Source: Picocystis sp. L7 (Eukaryota; Chlorophyta; Picocystophyceae; Picocystales; Picocystaceae). From it: a stretch of DNA of 64,000 nt. Of the stretch, positions 41,263 to 50,772 are shown in pieces. The stretch lies in assembly GCA_020975725.1 (NCBI GenBank), contig QXJR01000015.1, forward strand, positions 310,001 through 374,000. The letters are read 5' to 3'. The position numbers and the translations under genes are program-made. The notes under the pieces are model-generated. The model was not told where the DNA came from, ran no database searches, and saw only the letters and a list, made by a program, of their open reading frames with translations. Within the stretch, counting starts at the first letter, position 1; every line of letters begins with the position of its first letter.

Positions 41263-41503
41263 ACTCATCTGGGCACCAGGTGGTTTCTTTTGGATCCAGC
41301 TTGTTCTTTATAACATGTATGATGAGGGACTTTCTCTTCCGAGCTACGCTCAGCTCACCATTTTTGCACTCAAGCATGATTCCGTTTCATTGTGACAACT
41401 TGATATTTATATATTCTTTTGGTTTCTTCTATTCATCCATTTGTATTCTTGTTCCTACCATGATTTTTATAGTTCTGTATTCAATAGCTTTCAAGGATAG
41501 CTA

Positions 41504-41518
41504 CCAAGGCTCTTAACC
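41504..41518 (-). other. Primer-binding site of the non-autonomous element
   Basis: On the plus strand this reads CCAAGGCTCTTAACC, directly next to the LTR. It is identical to the site at 7267-7281 in the coding copia element and matches the tRNA-Lys(CUU) anticodon arm. Confidence 0.7.
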
Positions 41519-41990
41519 TGTTGGAGGAACCGGTCGGGTGTCCTCCGTTGTTGTGGATGGTGGATCCGAGGGAGAGGCATCCCTCTCACGGCCTGGTGGC
41601 TCGGCAGCCCTCGTCGTCCTACACGGCACGTGTTGCGATGGCGATGGGCAGCGTTGGACCTTCCGTGAGGTTGGTGGATGCTCGAAAAGGTGAGGAACGG
41701 CACGGTGGAGGGTGAATGAAGGTTTTGAGAAAGTCGATTGCAACTGAGCTGGTGTGCGCTATTTATAGTGTGCACCAGCCAGGGTTTCGATGTTTTCCAC
41801 GTCGTTGGCATCGAACGCTGACCATTGGGTTCGTCGACCTTGATCCAGCTGCATAGATCTCCCCACGAGAGCTCTGCTCGTGCCTCTTGTCGAGTTCCAC
41901 GTCTCGACTTCTAGGGAAATCGGTATTTGGCGGGTCCCCGCTTTCGCTTGGATGGGGCCGTTCTTTTAAGGAAGGGTATTCCTTCCAACA
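41519..41990 (-). repeat. LTR of the non-autonomous element (5' LTR in element orientation)
   Basis: This is the second copy of the 472-bp LTR, adjoining the GATCT target duplication at 41991-41995. Confidence 0.93.
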
Positions 41991-42165
41991 GATCTGTCGG
42001 GTCTGAACCGGTGCATCGTCCCATCTGATCGGAGGAAGACCCTTCCGATTCATCAAGTCTCCCTACCCATCAGAAGGGAGGAACCCCACGCAGGTCCTCC
42101 AAATTGTTGAATCCAAGCACGACACAATCGACGAACGCGATGCGCACGAGGACTAATAGACACGC

Positions 42166-42712
42166 ATGGCGCGCGGTATGAAGCGTCCCCTGTCTCCAGA
42201 AGACGTTCCAGATGGCGAGGAACAGGTGCGTGGTGGAAGGAAACGCGCATGGACGGGGAGAGCAAGCGGAAAGGCGACGGTCGGGAAACGAAACGGACGA
42301 AGCAGGAAAGATGCAGTAGAGCCTCGTAAAAGATCTGTCGCTAGGATGACGTCACTATCTTCGATGTGGGAGTTTCTTGGTGCCGAGTTACAGCAAGCAT
42401 AGACTGACCTCGTATCCGACGCGACAGATCTGCGTCGGAGTAAAACGATTGCAAACGTCCGATAAAGAATTCGTGGCACAGTCGCACTTACAGGCGGCTA
42501 GAGAAGCACAATTGTCAGCTTTAGAAAAAGCAAAGTTGGAGCAGTTGAACTTTCTACAAGTTGAGCAAGCAAAGGGAAAACAAAGAGAAATGGGGATGCA
42601 GACAGGCAAGCGTGAAGAAGTCTATGCGGGCGATCCTTACGCAAACATAAACGAAGCGCTGCGACGGGCACATTTGGAGCAGTTGCATAGGGCTAGAAAA
42701 AGAGAGTTTTAG
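42166..42712 (+). CDS. Small unknown helical protein, two exons
   Basis: This is a proposed 114-aa protein. Exon 1 (42166-42225) encodes MARGMKRPLSPEDVPDGEEQ. The intron (202 nt) begins GTGCGT, ends CGACAG and is phase 0. Exon 2 (42428-42712) encodes a Gln/Ala/Lys-rich helix (SHLQAAREAQLSALEKAKLE and on), then DPYANINEALRRAHLEQLHR and a basic end. The first exon starts with a KR-SPED motif typical of nuclear proteins. I do not recognise the family. The donor is the GTGCGT form common in this window. The two frames are each open, so the junction rests on splice-site reading. The LTR element ends 175 bp before the start. Confidence 0.5.
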
Positions 42713-43229
42713 CAGCAGAACTCGCACCGGCTTTATCTGGATGGGAAAATTTGCACAACATCTTATTGAAGGCACTGTTGTCCATCATGGCCTTGTGCAG
42801 GGGAAAAATTGCGACACCGAGTGAGCTAGTATGCGAACCACCATTATGGCACTCATCTTGTGGCCAATTCAGACCGTGGAGGCGTTGAATCCTGGACGCC
42901 GCCTCCAACAAGAACAATTGAAAGGTTCCCTTCAGTTTGAGCATGGCATCCACATCGTTGGTGGATTGTCCAATTGCAGGGGAGGTGTAATGGCAAGAAT
43001 GTCGCCTACAGCGTTCTACTTTGTCCTCCTACCCACGTTAATCAATGATCTCCAGTCAAGCTGTTGTCCTCCACTTAAGCGCAGAGTCTTCCTTTCATAA
43101 AGGTTGTCATTCTCATTGGAGCAATGTGCGGACTTCTTGATCGACGACGTAGGCATGAAGCCGTGGTTGTCTGATGCTGAGGTTCCCAAGCACTCACCTC
43201 GCTACTCGGGCCGCGTGCTCTCGTCCCGA
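42713..43229. other. Intergenic region, nothing supported
   Basis: These 517 bases lie between convergent genes. A minus frame at 42693-42953 contains SHPDKAGASSAAKTLFF, but no J-domain surrounds the HPD, so no gene is called. Confidence 0.35.
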
Positions 43230-43697
43230 TCAACAAAGTGTGACTGCGCATATGGTCATGATGGAGATCCCTATGAAAGCAATGACCACCACGAGGGCGG
43301 TGAACGCTTTGGCCTCTGTCTTGATACCAGTGGCTCGTTGCACTGCTCGCAACCAAGCAGCACATGCCGGCGCAAGGCCGACTGCCAAGGCCGCGCGGAG
43401 TGGCTTTGTGGCTTGGCTTCCAGCCCACACGATCGCCAAGAGCTTCGTTGCATTCCCCAAAGACGCCTGGACGGACGTGGCGCGCGTCTGTGTGGATGCA
43501 TGAGCGGCGATAGCGAACGCCGTGGCGTAGTAGGCCGCGTTGAGCGCGCCGTAGGCAAGCACACCGGACCTTCCGGCGCGTTTCAGGCGCTCTGTCCAGC
43601 TCGGTGCGTCTGGTGATTGTGCAGAGCACTTCACATCCGCTTTCGATTGCTTGATGCGAGCGTATGGACGCGACAAAGTCGTCCTGGCGACGAACAT
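43230..43697 (-). CDS. Small membrane protein, probable plastid type, unknown function
   Basis: This is a 155-aa frame. The leader MFVARTTLSRPYARIKQSKA is basic and Ser/Thr-containing, like a transit peptide. The mature part has amphipathic and hydrophobic helices: RAGRSGVLAYGALNAAYYAT, then LLAIVWAGSQATKPLRAALA, a further APACAAWLRA helix and a final membrane segment (TALVVVIAFIGISIMTICAV). From memory, plants and algae have plastid membrane proteins with the same GV-AYGL-N--YY and WAGSQ-TK--RA blocks, of unknown function. The ATG at 43697 starts the leader; the frame is open further upstream. The family link is from memory. Confidence 0.65.
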   Translation of the reverse strand: MFVARTTLSRPYARIKQSKADVKCSAQSPDAPSWTERLKRAGRSGVLAYGALNAAYYATAFAIAAHASTQTRATSVQASLGNATKLLAIVWAGSQATKPLRAALAVGLAPACAAWLRAVQRATGIKTEAKAFTALVVVIAFIGISIMTICAVTLC

Positions 43698-43964
43698 CGC
43701 GTTCGAGACGGTCCGACTGAACCTCTGCTTGTGCCGGTCACGTGGGCGGGTCACAAGATCATCCGCCCCTGTAGCGAAGGGGAGGGGATGCGAACCTGCC
43801 TCACATTGAGGTCCCAAGGGAAGGTTCATGCACCTGTTGCCAGTGGCAAAGAATGGGACGAGACTGGGCAGAGCAGCGTGAGAGTGGGAGGTGAGAGATA
43901 ACTAAACAACAGTTTCTCCAATGCGTCTAGGCCCCTGTATGCTCGCTGAGTGAAGTTGGAAGGT

Positions 43965-45879
43965 TCAAAAGCTGTCCTCTCGAAAGCTCCTGTCTCCTCG
44001 CAAGGCCTGCACACGAAACTCAGAGGGCACGTGCCCTTCCATGTCCTCGAAGCGCTCTCCCATCCGTTTGTCGTAGATATCGATGTTGGCTTGTACCCGC
44101 ACTAAAAGTTCGAACTCCTGCAAATCAATGGCCCCATCCCCATCTGTGTCTGCCTCGCTAATGCAGGCAGCTAGTTCGTTCTCCTCAATCTGCCCCTTCG
44201 TTGCTTCAGTCAATTCTTTACATGTTATCTTTCCATCGCCATTCGTATCGAACTCCTCGAATGTCTTCTTGATTATGCGTGGCCAGTGCTCTAGCAGCGC
44301 ATCGATATCCAACAAAGCACTCACAAACTCATCGATATCAAGGGTCCCACTATCACTCACGTCGCTATGGTATAGGAGACGCTCCACGTCCCTTTCAGAT
44401 AAGAAATAACCTTGCTTTTTCAGACCAACTAGCATCTCTTGTGTTGTGATTTCCCCATCCCCATCTGCATCGATTTTATTGAAGATTGTCCGAAGCTCAC
44501 TCACGTCCGCTTCCTCGAGATGCTTGATCAAGCGCACAATAACAAGCTTCTTCAACCTACTGTAACTGCCATACATTTGCAAGCGCTGTATGATGCTGTC
44601 TTCTAAACCTTTTGAGGGAGCTACGCCTTTCTTGGAGACCCAGGGATGCTGCAGCGCTTGCTTGGCGGAAAGGCGCTTTGCTGGATCCCTCTCCAGGAGC
44701 TTCATGATCAGATCCTTGGCCTGCTCAGATATGTCATCCCATGGTTTACCTTTTAGTTCGATGGGATTGCTAAGGATCCTCCGAAACACGTCTTTGTAGG
44801 TGCACTTTTCTCCACGTTTGCCTGTGAAGGGAGTGGTTCCAGAGAGCAGGAAGAACAACACGACGCCACAGCTCCAGATATCTGCCTTGAAATTGTAGTT
44901 CCGTTGTATGACTTCCGGAGCTGGAGCAATGAAATGAACATGCACACGCATTGCAAACAAAGTTCATAAGTCAGCACCTGGGAAAACACGCATCAAATTC
45001 GTTCGCGCACTGTGCAGCCGTTTCGTGCCCAATCGCTGGATAAGCCGCTTCATGCCACATGCACATCGAACGTACCAATGAAATACGGTGTTCCCGTGAC
45101 CTCCTTCAACTTTTCGTTGGGCTTGCAGAAGCATGCGAGCCCAAAGTCTGTAGCTTTCAATGGTGCGGTCTTCGCAGGGCTTGCGAAGAGGAAATTTTCA
45201 GGTTTGATGTCTCTGTGGAGCACCCCTCTCAAGTGGCATTGCTGCACTGTTCGTATGATGTCTCCAAACACGATGCGTGCCATGGATTCGCTGTAGGATT
45301 TTCCACGTGCGATTCTATCGTACAAGGTCCCACCGGTGCACTTTTCCATGAGTATGTACACCCTTCCAGGGTTCTCGTAGGTATCGTAGAGGTTGACAAT
45401 GTTCAGGCTGTTGCTTAGCGTCCTCATGATCGTGATTTCTTGCTTGAGCCAGTACACTTCCTTTTCGTTCTTGAAGGATATTTTGTTGACCACTTTGACC
45501 GCAAGGTCGTTCCTTCCTGCATATTTGCTCTTGGTCGTCGGGTGCACCGCATACACGGTCCCGAACGACCCTCTTCCCAGGATCTTCCCTAGGCGGAAGT
45601 CTTTGTCGAAGTCCCTGCTGAATCCGAACGTGGTCTGGGCTTCGCTGAGCCCTTTCTTGTCGCCGCTCTGCACACCATCCTTTCCGTTCGACGGAGACAT
45701 TCGCGTCCGACCGAACCCGTTCGCGTGCACGCACGTGCGTCCTCCTGCGGTCAGCCGGGTCCCAGATAGGCACGTGCAGGTCTCTTTCCCATCGTTTGAC
45801 GCACCTTTTGCTTCTTCGGAGGGTCTTTGTGCGGCGCTTCGCGCCTGGGATCGCGTGCGCAGCTGAAGAGGTTGCCCAT
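43965..45879 (-). CDS. CDPK: Calcium-dependent protein kinase (CDPK), three exons
   Basis: This is a 540-aa kinase joined to a calmodulin-like domain. Exon 1 (45879-45805) encodes MGNLFSCARDPRREAPHKDP and five more residues; Gly2 and Cys7 fit N-myristoylation and palmitoylation. Exon 2 is 45667-45076 and exon 3 is 44920-43965. Introns of 137 and 155 nt start GTGCGT and GTACGT and end CAG. Kinase motifs are GRGSFGTVY, AVKVVNK, HRDIKPENFL, DFGLACF and GTPYFIAPEV, the last rebuilt across intron 2. Four EF-hands follow the autoinhibitory region: DADGDGEITTQE, DVSDSGTLDIDE, DTNGDGKITCKE and DTDGDGAIDLQE. Three look canonical; the second is less so. Calcium binding would relieve inhibition, with the enzyme held at membranes. 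Confidence 0.95.
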
Positions 45880-46473
45880 GACCGATGTCGGTCGTCTCGG
45901 ACACGAGACCGAAGTCGGAGGAGGCCGACCCAGGTCTCCACCCGGGTTTGAAACCGGAGCCGACCCTTACAGTCCCGAACCGCACCGGACTAAAGTCCTC
46001 GGGGATCCAGGCTGGAGGCGGGAACGGTGGGCGCACGGACGAATGCAAGGGAAGAAGGGTTTCGTCGTGACGGGAAGGATACGGACGATGTTGGAAGCTT
46101 CAAGGTGGACGTCGATCCTGGCTCCACCTTGGAACCGGAAGGAAATGCGAGGATGGAAGGGCTTCGAGACGCGGTTCCCGTCCCGAGAGGCTGCGCTCGG
46201 AACGGCAACCGTACCATTCGGTTTCAAACACCGGAATCCCCAACCGGAAGGGAAACCCATTCGAACCCGAAACAAATCTCCGATGAAAAGGGACGAGATC
46301 CTTTCGGGGGGAAGGGAGGATCGGTCCATGGAGCAACGTACGGGCTTCTGGGACCAGTCCACCATGGGAGATGACCATTGAGAAGGGCAGTGGACACAGC
46401 AAGAGCCCACGGAGAGACGACCGCGAGACGAAACATGGTGAGATGGGATGGCAGTGCATCGGGCTGAAGTCCA
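45880..46473. promoter_or_regulatory. Upstream region of CDPK
   Basis: These 594 bases are GC-rich with many recurrent words (CCGGGTTTGAAACCGGAGCC, GGATCCAGGCTGG, TTCGAACCCGAAAC). No frame with known motifs is found. It also contains the 3' flank of the PHD-Tudor gene. Confidence 0.4.
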
Positions 46474-49391
46474 TTATTGCCCCGGCTGAGACATGCCCGG
46501 GGAAACGCGAAGGTCACCAGAATGATCCTCCACAGCTGCATTCTTCCTAGCATCCATGGCAGAAGAACCGTCGGCCTCCTGGGGGGATCCTACGCCCCCC
46601 TTGGAACGTTCGGTGGGGATTGTCTGCAAGGGGGCATTAGACGAGTTTAGCCAACCACCCGTTTTGTCCCCTTCCGTATCCAAACGTTGCTCCGTATTTC
46701 CCCTTCCGTTCACATCCCTCCGGGCTCCTTCGAAGGTGCCCTTCCCAGTACTTTCTGGGCCTTGCAACCCAGGGACCCTTGAACGTACACCAGATGGGTC
46801 TTCCTTCACGTCATCGCAATGTGCTTCCTTGGAGCCGCTGCTTTGCTCTTGTCTGGATGGCTCGTGCTGTGTGCTAGTTTGCGGTGGCTTCAGCGGTGCA
46901 ATAATTAGTTTCGGTATCTTCCCTGTGGACTTCTGTGCTCCTCCGTCCTTCTCTTCGACTCTTTTGATGAACAGCGCGGGACTTTGATCCTGCTTCTCTT
47001 CGGCCTTTTCAATGACCCGCCGGTCCCGTGCGTGCTTGAGCACCAGCCATGAAGGTTTATGTACTGTCACCCCACTGGGTGTGCATTCATCATCTGCAAG
47101 CAATTCAGCATCTCTCACAAGATGTGCTTCATCGAGGTCCTTGGGTTGCTCTCCAGCCGGCAGCTCTGCCGAAATCCAGCGCACCAAATCCAAGTTTACT
47201 AGTTCCTCATAGCCTCCATCCATCACCAGACAGTGCATGTTCAACCCCGCATCATAGCCTGCTACTTTGGCCTGGTACCAACAGCGATCAAAGTCAGAAA
47301 CCACTAACAACTTGTGGCCCACCGGCAAGCCTGCGGGCCCTGTAGTTCCCTTCTCTTTTTTGTCTTTCACGAACTTTATTTGCACGGTGGAGATGTCAAC
47401 GTCTTCAGTGGAGCCATCCAGGTCATACAAGATGGTGTGTGCCCTTGTTGCTCGCCTGTAGTTGATTATGCGTCCTGCGTACCAGGTTTTGTCTTCGTCC
47501 CACAGGGTTTTCACTCTACGGCCGATCGCTTCCAAACCAGTGTACTCACCGTCATCCACATCAGAACCTTCATACTCCTCAACGCCCTCGTCCAAGAACT
47601 TGATCTTTACATGAGAAATGTTGACGTCTTCCTTCGTTCCATCGGCGTCATACTGAATGGTGTGCCTACCCGATCTTGGATGAAACCGGATGATTTTCCC
47701 CGTGTACCACTTCTGCTCGTCCATCCAAAGTGTTCGGATCTTTCGACCTACTGCCCCCCATCCAGATTCTTTATCCTCCACCACTTTCTTGGATACGGCA
47801 TCACGCGGATCAATCCCGCGCTTCTTCAACTGAATCGCTTTTTTCTTTTCCTCCTCTGCCCTTCTTATCCTCTCTAGTTCTCGCTGCAAGAAACGATCCT
47901 CTTCTTCTCTCATCATCAATTCTTGGGCCTCCACGCGTGCCGATTTCCTCCTCGCCAGTACACTGTACTTGTTGCCCCGAATATCCCATTCGTGCTGCCG
48001 CAGGCGCTTCAGCTCCATGTCGTCCTTTCCTATGGCGTCCTCTGCATCAGGGCGAAGTACGGATGGTATGAGTTCCTCCTTACAGAAGTGATACAGAGAT
48101 TTTTCCCCCACTTTTCCTCGTCTGAATGATCCCGCAAGCCGGAATAGCTCATTGACATTGACAGCGACGGTTTCCCATCGATCCTCTTCCTCGTCCACCT
48201 GCTCGGGGACATCAAAACCCCAGGCTGGGGCATCAACACCCACAGGCTGCCCTTTATCCAACTTTTTCCGTCTTTCTCGAAATACCCTGGCACTTCCCAT
48301 TCCCTCTGCAAAGTAACAGCGTCCGCGGTTGTCCCAGCCAAAAGGTTCACCTCTGCAGCTCGGCCCATCATCTTTCGTAGATGCCACCTCACGGAGCCAC
48401 TGATCATCTGCAAGTTTCCACTCGCACATGGCAAGAAGAACATTGATCCTGCTTTCAAGGCTAGCACTGGCAAAACTGCATCTTTCAAGTGGATTGATAC
48501 CACCAAGGACACCATCGATGACTGGGTCTTCTGTCTCCTCGACAGGAACCACCAGCGGACCTTCGTCCGCCCACATATCTTCATCCTTCTCGCTGTCGAG
48601 GTCTTGATCATCCACATCCATGGGGTCGTCTTCGTGCTCCACCTGTCCATCTTCCTTTCCGTTGATTTCGGCCTCGTATAATCTCTTCTGAGAAGCCGCC
48701 TTCTTTGCTTTGTCCGCCTCGTACTTTTTGAAACGCTGTTCCATGATGAGCGCGAGTTGAATTTCCCACCGGGTGAGTTTGAGCTCCGGATCTGGTTTCC
48801 CTCTTTCGATAAGCCTGGTTATGATTTTGATGGCGAGGTCTTCCCTCCTGGGCGAAGCCAGTGCGAACTCGAGGTCCAACGCGTCAAACAACGGCACGAG
48901 GAGTGGGTCTCCGAAGTTCCTCCAGAAGTTGAGCAGTGCGAAGAACTTGGGCGATTTCCTGCAGTGTTTTATGATGTTGTCTCGTATGTCTTCGTCGAGG
49001 TTCAGCAGCCCAGCTGTGCTGCACTCGAGCGGTTGCGAACAGTTGGGACAGAACCAGTCTCCTGGTGGTACCGTCCTCAATCCGACGCACTACGTCGCCG
49101 TTCGTTCCACCGCGTCAGCCTCTTACGTTCGTTCGTCCGTCCTTTCTTTCTCCTGTCCCTCTCCTGGTCCGGTTTCGCACGCACCTGGAGGTGGAATCCG
49201 CCATCGCAGGCGTCGCAGAGCAGCATGGTCACCTCGTCTTCGCTGCTTCCGCACACCTGTGTCGCGTCGCTCCGGTCAGCCTCTCCTCCCCTCCTTCCCT
49301 CCATCGAAGCACTGCACGTCCTTCCATCCTTGGCCACGTCCTTCCTCACCTCGCATCGCGTCGTGCGGCTCTGCCACGCGTCTTCCGCCAT
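46474..49391 (-). CDS. PHD-finger protein with three Tudor-like domains, two exons
   Basis: This is a 940-aa probable chromatin reader. Exon 1 (49391-49185) and exon 2 (49089-46474) are joined by a 95-nt intron (GTGCGT...GTAG, phase 0) that splits the PHD finger. The joined finger reads CGSSEDEVTMLLCDACDGGF, then HLQCVGL..VPPGDWFCPNC. Next come a helical DDT/WHIM-like region (residues 100-190), an acidic linker, a second helical region with GWDNRGRCYFAEG, and a Lys/Glu helix. Two Tudor-like repeats follow (GRKIRTLWMDEQKWYTGKII and GRRVKTLWDEDKTWYAGRII), of the kind in plant PDS5 and MSH6, then a third, weaker one (DFDRCWYQAKVAGYD). The tail is low complexity. PHD and Tudor domains bind histone tails, often methylated. 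I know no named protein with exactly this order. Confidence 0.85.
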
Positions 49392-49793
49392 CGCGCCGCA
49401 ACGGAATCGGATGCGCCTCTTTGACGTCCCTTTCCACGTGGTTGTCTCTCCCTTTCGATCCCGGTTCCCATGGGAAGGTTCCCATCGATCCAACCCGGGT
49501 CGAAAGGAACAGTTGGAAGGGAAACCTGGACAACCCAAGGGAGACCGCTCGACCCTCCCCCCTTTCGCTTCGATGCCTCCCCCCACGATCCGGGAGGGAA
49601 AAGGGGGGGTGGTGGGATGCGACCGGAAAGGAACCCCCTTCTGTCCAACGTCTACCCGGGTTCCTTGATCGGGGTATCGGAGAGGGAGACCCACGGAACC
49701 CGAACGTATCGATATCTTTTTGGACGCGTGGATCGATACCTTCCGGTCCGAGGAGGGGGATCCCACAGGTGGTGTCGACCGACGCCGGAACCG
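49392..49793. promoter_or_regulatory. Shared divergent promoter region, PHD-Tudor / histidinol phosphatase
   Basis: These 402 bases are very GC-rich, with GGTTCCCATGGGAAGG-, CCAACCCGGGTCGAAAGG- and ACCCGGGTTCCTTG-type words. No TATA box is seen. Confidence 0.4.
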
Positions 49794-50666
49794 ATGCGAG
49801 CGACGAATCCGACCGCGCGAACGCGCATCTGCGCGCCTGCGAGGGCGTATCCGAGGACGTGGAAGGCTGGCATGGACCTGGAACCGTACCTACGCGTCGC
49901 CAACGAGGTGGCCGACGCCGCCGCCAACGTCACCCTGCGACACTTCCGGACCGGAGTGAACGTGGAGACGAAGAAGGACGAAAGTCCAGTGACTGTGGCG
50001 GACCGAGAAGCAGAATCGATGATGAGAGAGATCATCGCAACTGCTCTGCCCAAACACGGAGTCTTCGGGGAAGAGTTCGGGCTGGACAGGGGCGGAGAAT
50101 CCGATTTCTTGTGGGTCCTGGATCCAATCGACGGAACGAAAAGCTTCATCACTGGGAAACCGGTGTTTGGAACGCTCATCTCCATGCTCTACCGTGGAAA
50201 ACCAGTGCTTGGCATCATCGATCAACCCGTGCTCAAAGAAAGATGGGTCGGAGCCTGGGGCAGTAACACCACGCTCAACGGAAGGGAAATCAACACTCGC
50301 AAGTGTGCCCAGCTCTCCGATGCATATTTGTATGCAACCTCTCCGTCCATGTTCTCGGGGAGGTCTGCAGAAGCGTTTGGTAGATTGTGCCAATCAGTGA
50401 GGATTCCCTTGTATGGATGCGATTGCTACGCATACGGCCTGTTATCTGCAGGACACTGCGATGTCGTGGCGGAGGCAGACATGAAACCATACGATTACAT
50501 GGCGCTCGTACCCATCGTCGAAGGTGCGGGTGGAGTAATGACAGATTGGAGTGGAAAGCCGCTCATGGGTAGCGAAGAGGGCTTGCTTGATGAACTACCG
50601 GGAGAAGTCATCGCAGCGGGTGATGCAATCTCGCACACCCAGGCACTGTCCACCCTGGACTGGTGA
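49794..50666 (+). CDS. HISN7: Histidinol-phosphate phosphatase, inositol-monophosphatase type (HISN7/IMPL2)
   Basis: This 290-aa Mg-dependent phosphatase of the IMPase fold removes phosphate from histidinol phosphate in histidine synthesis, which is plastidic in plants. Metal-site motifs are GEEFGLDRGG, WVLDPIDGTKSFITGKPVFG (DPxDGT) and KPYDYMALVPIVEGAGG. The FGTLISMLYRGKPVLGIIDQ and PLYGCDCYAYGLLSAGHCDV blocks match plant HISN7 rather than general inositol monophosphatases. The first 26 residues (MRATNPTARTRICAPARAYP and on) are basic and acid-free, like a transit peptide, so ATG 49794 was preferred to 49872, where the conserved protein begins (MDLEPYLRVANE). No intron is seen. Confidence 0.93.
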   Translation: MRATNPTARTRICAPARAYPRTWKAGMDLEPYLRVANEVADAAANVTLRHFRTGVNVETKKDESPVTVADREAESMMREIIATALPKHGVFGEEFGLDRGGESDFLWVLDPIDGTKSFITGKPVFGTLISMLYRGKPVLGIIDQPVLKERWVGAWGSNTTLNGREINTRKCAQLSDAYLYATSPSMFSGRSAEAFGRLCQSVRIPLYGCDCYAYGLLSAGHCDVVAEADMKPYDYMALVPIVEGAGGVMTDWSGKPLMGSEEGLLDELPGEVIAAGDAISHTQALSTLDW

Positions 50667-50772
50667 CGGAAGGTTGTGCACGCAGTTTCGTCGGTCAGGG
50701 AGCAGGCCCATCCACGTTTCTCAATAAATCAAATCAGTGTATGTTCCAGAAGTTTGGAGCGAGGAGCCAGCT

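Larger units (their letters stand above)
39844..41990 (-). mobile_element. Non-autonomous LTR retrotransposon (TRIM/LARD-like), copia-mobilised type
   Basis: This 2,147-bp element has 472-bp direct LTRs at 39844-40315 and 41519-41990 (TG...CA, identical by eye) and a GATCT target duplication at 39839-39843 and 41991-41995. The 1.2-kb interior has no Gag or Pol. It holds two tandem arrays (40416-41030 and 41017-41262). The 15-base primer-binding site at 41504-41518 and the purine tract next to 40315 match those of the copia element at 2889-7770, while the LTR bodies differ. It is oriented leftward. It looks structurally complete for a non-autonomous element and recently inserted. It ends 175 bp before the start codon of the next gene. 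Confidence 0.92.

Noticed and set aside
40919-41377. Minus-strand frame of 152 codons through the tandem arrays
   Set aside because: It is open only because the 62-bp and 65-bp units lack stops; unit length is not a multiple of three, so the product cycles through frames of the same repeat. No known motif.
42693-42953. Minus frame with SHPDKAGASS, suggesting a J-domain (PAM18-like) protein
   Set aside because: The helices and Ala/Gly-rich context around HPD are missing and the frame ends 12 residues later; it also overlaps the 3' end of the plus-strand gene.
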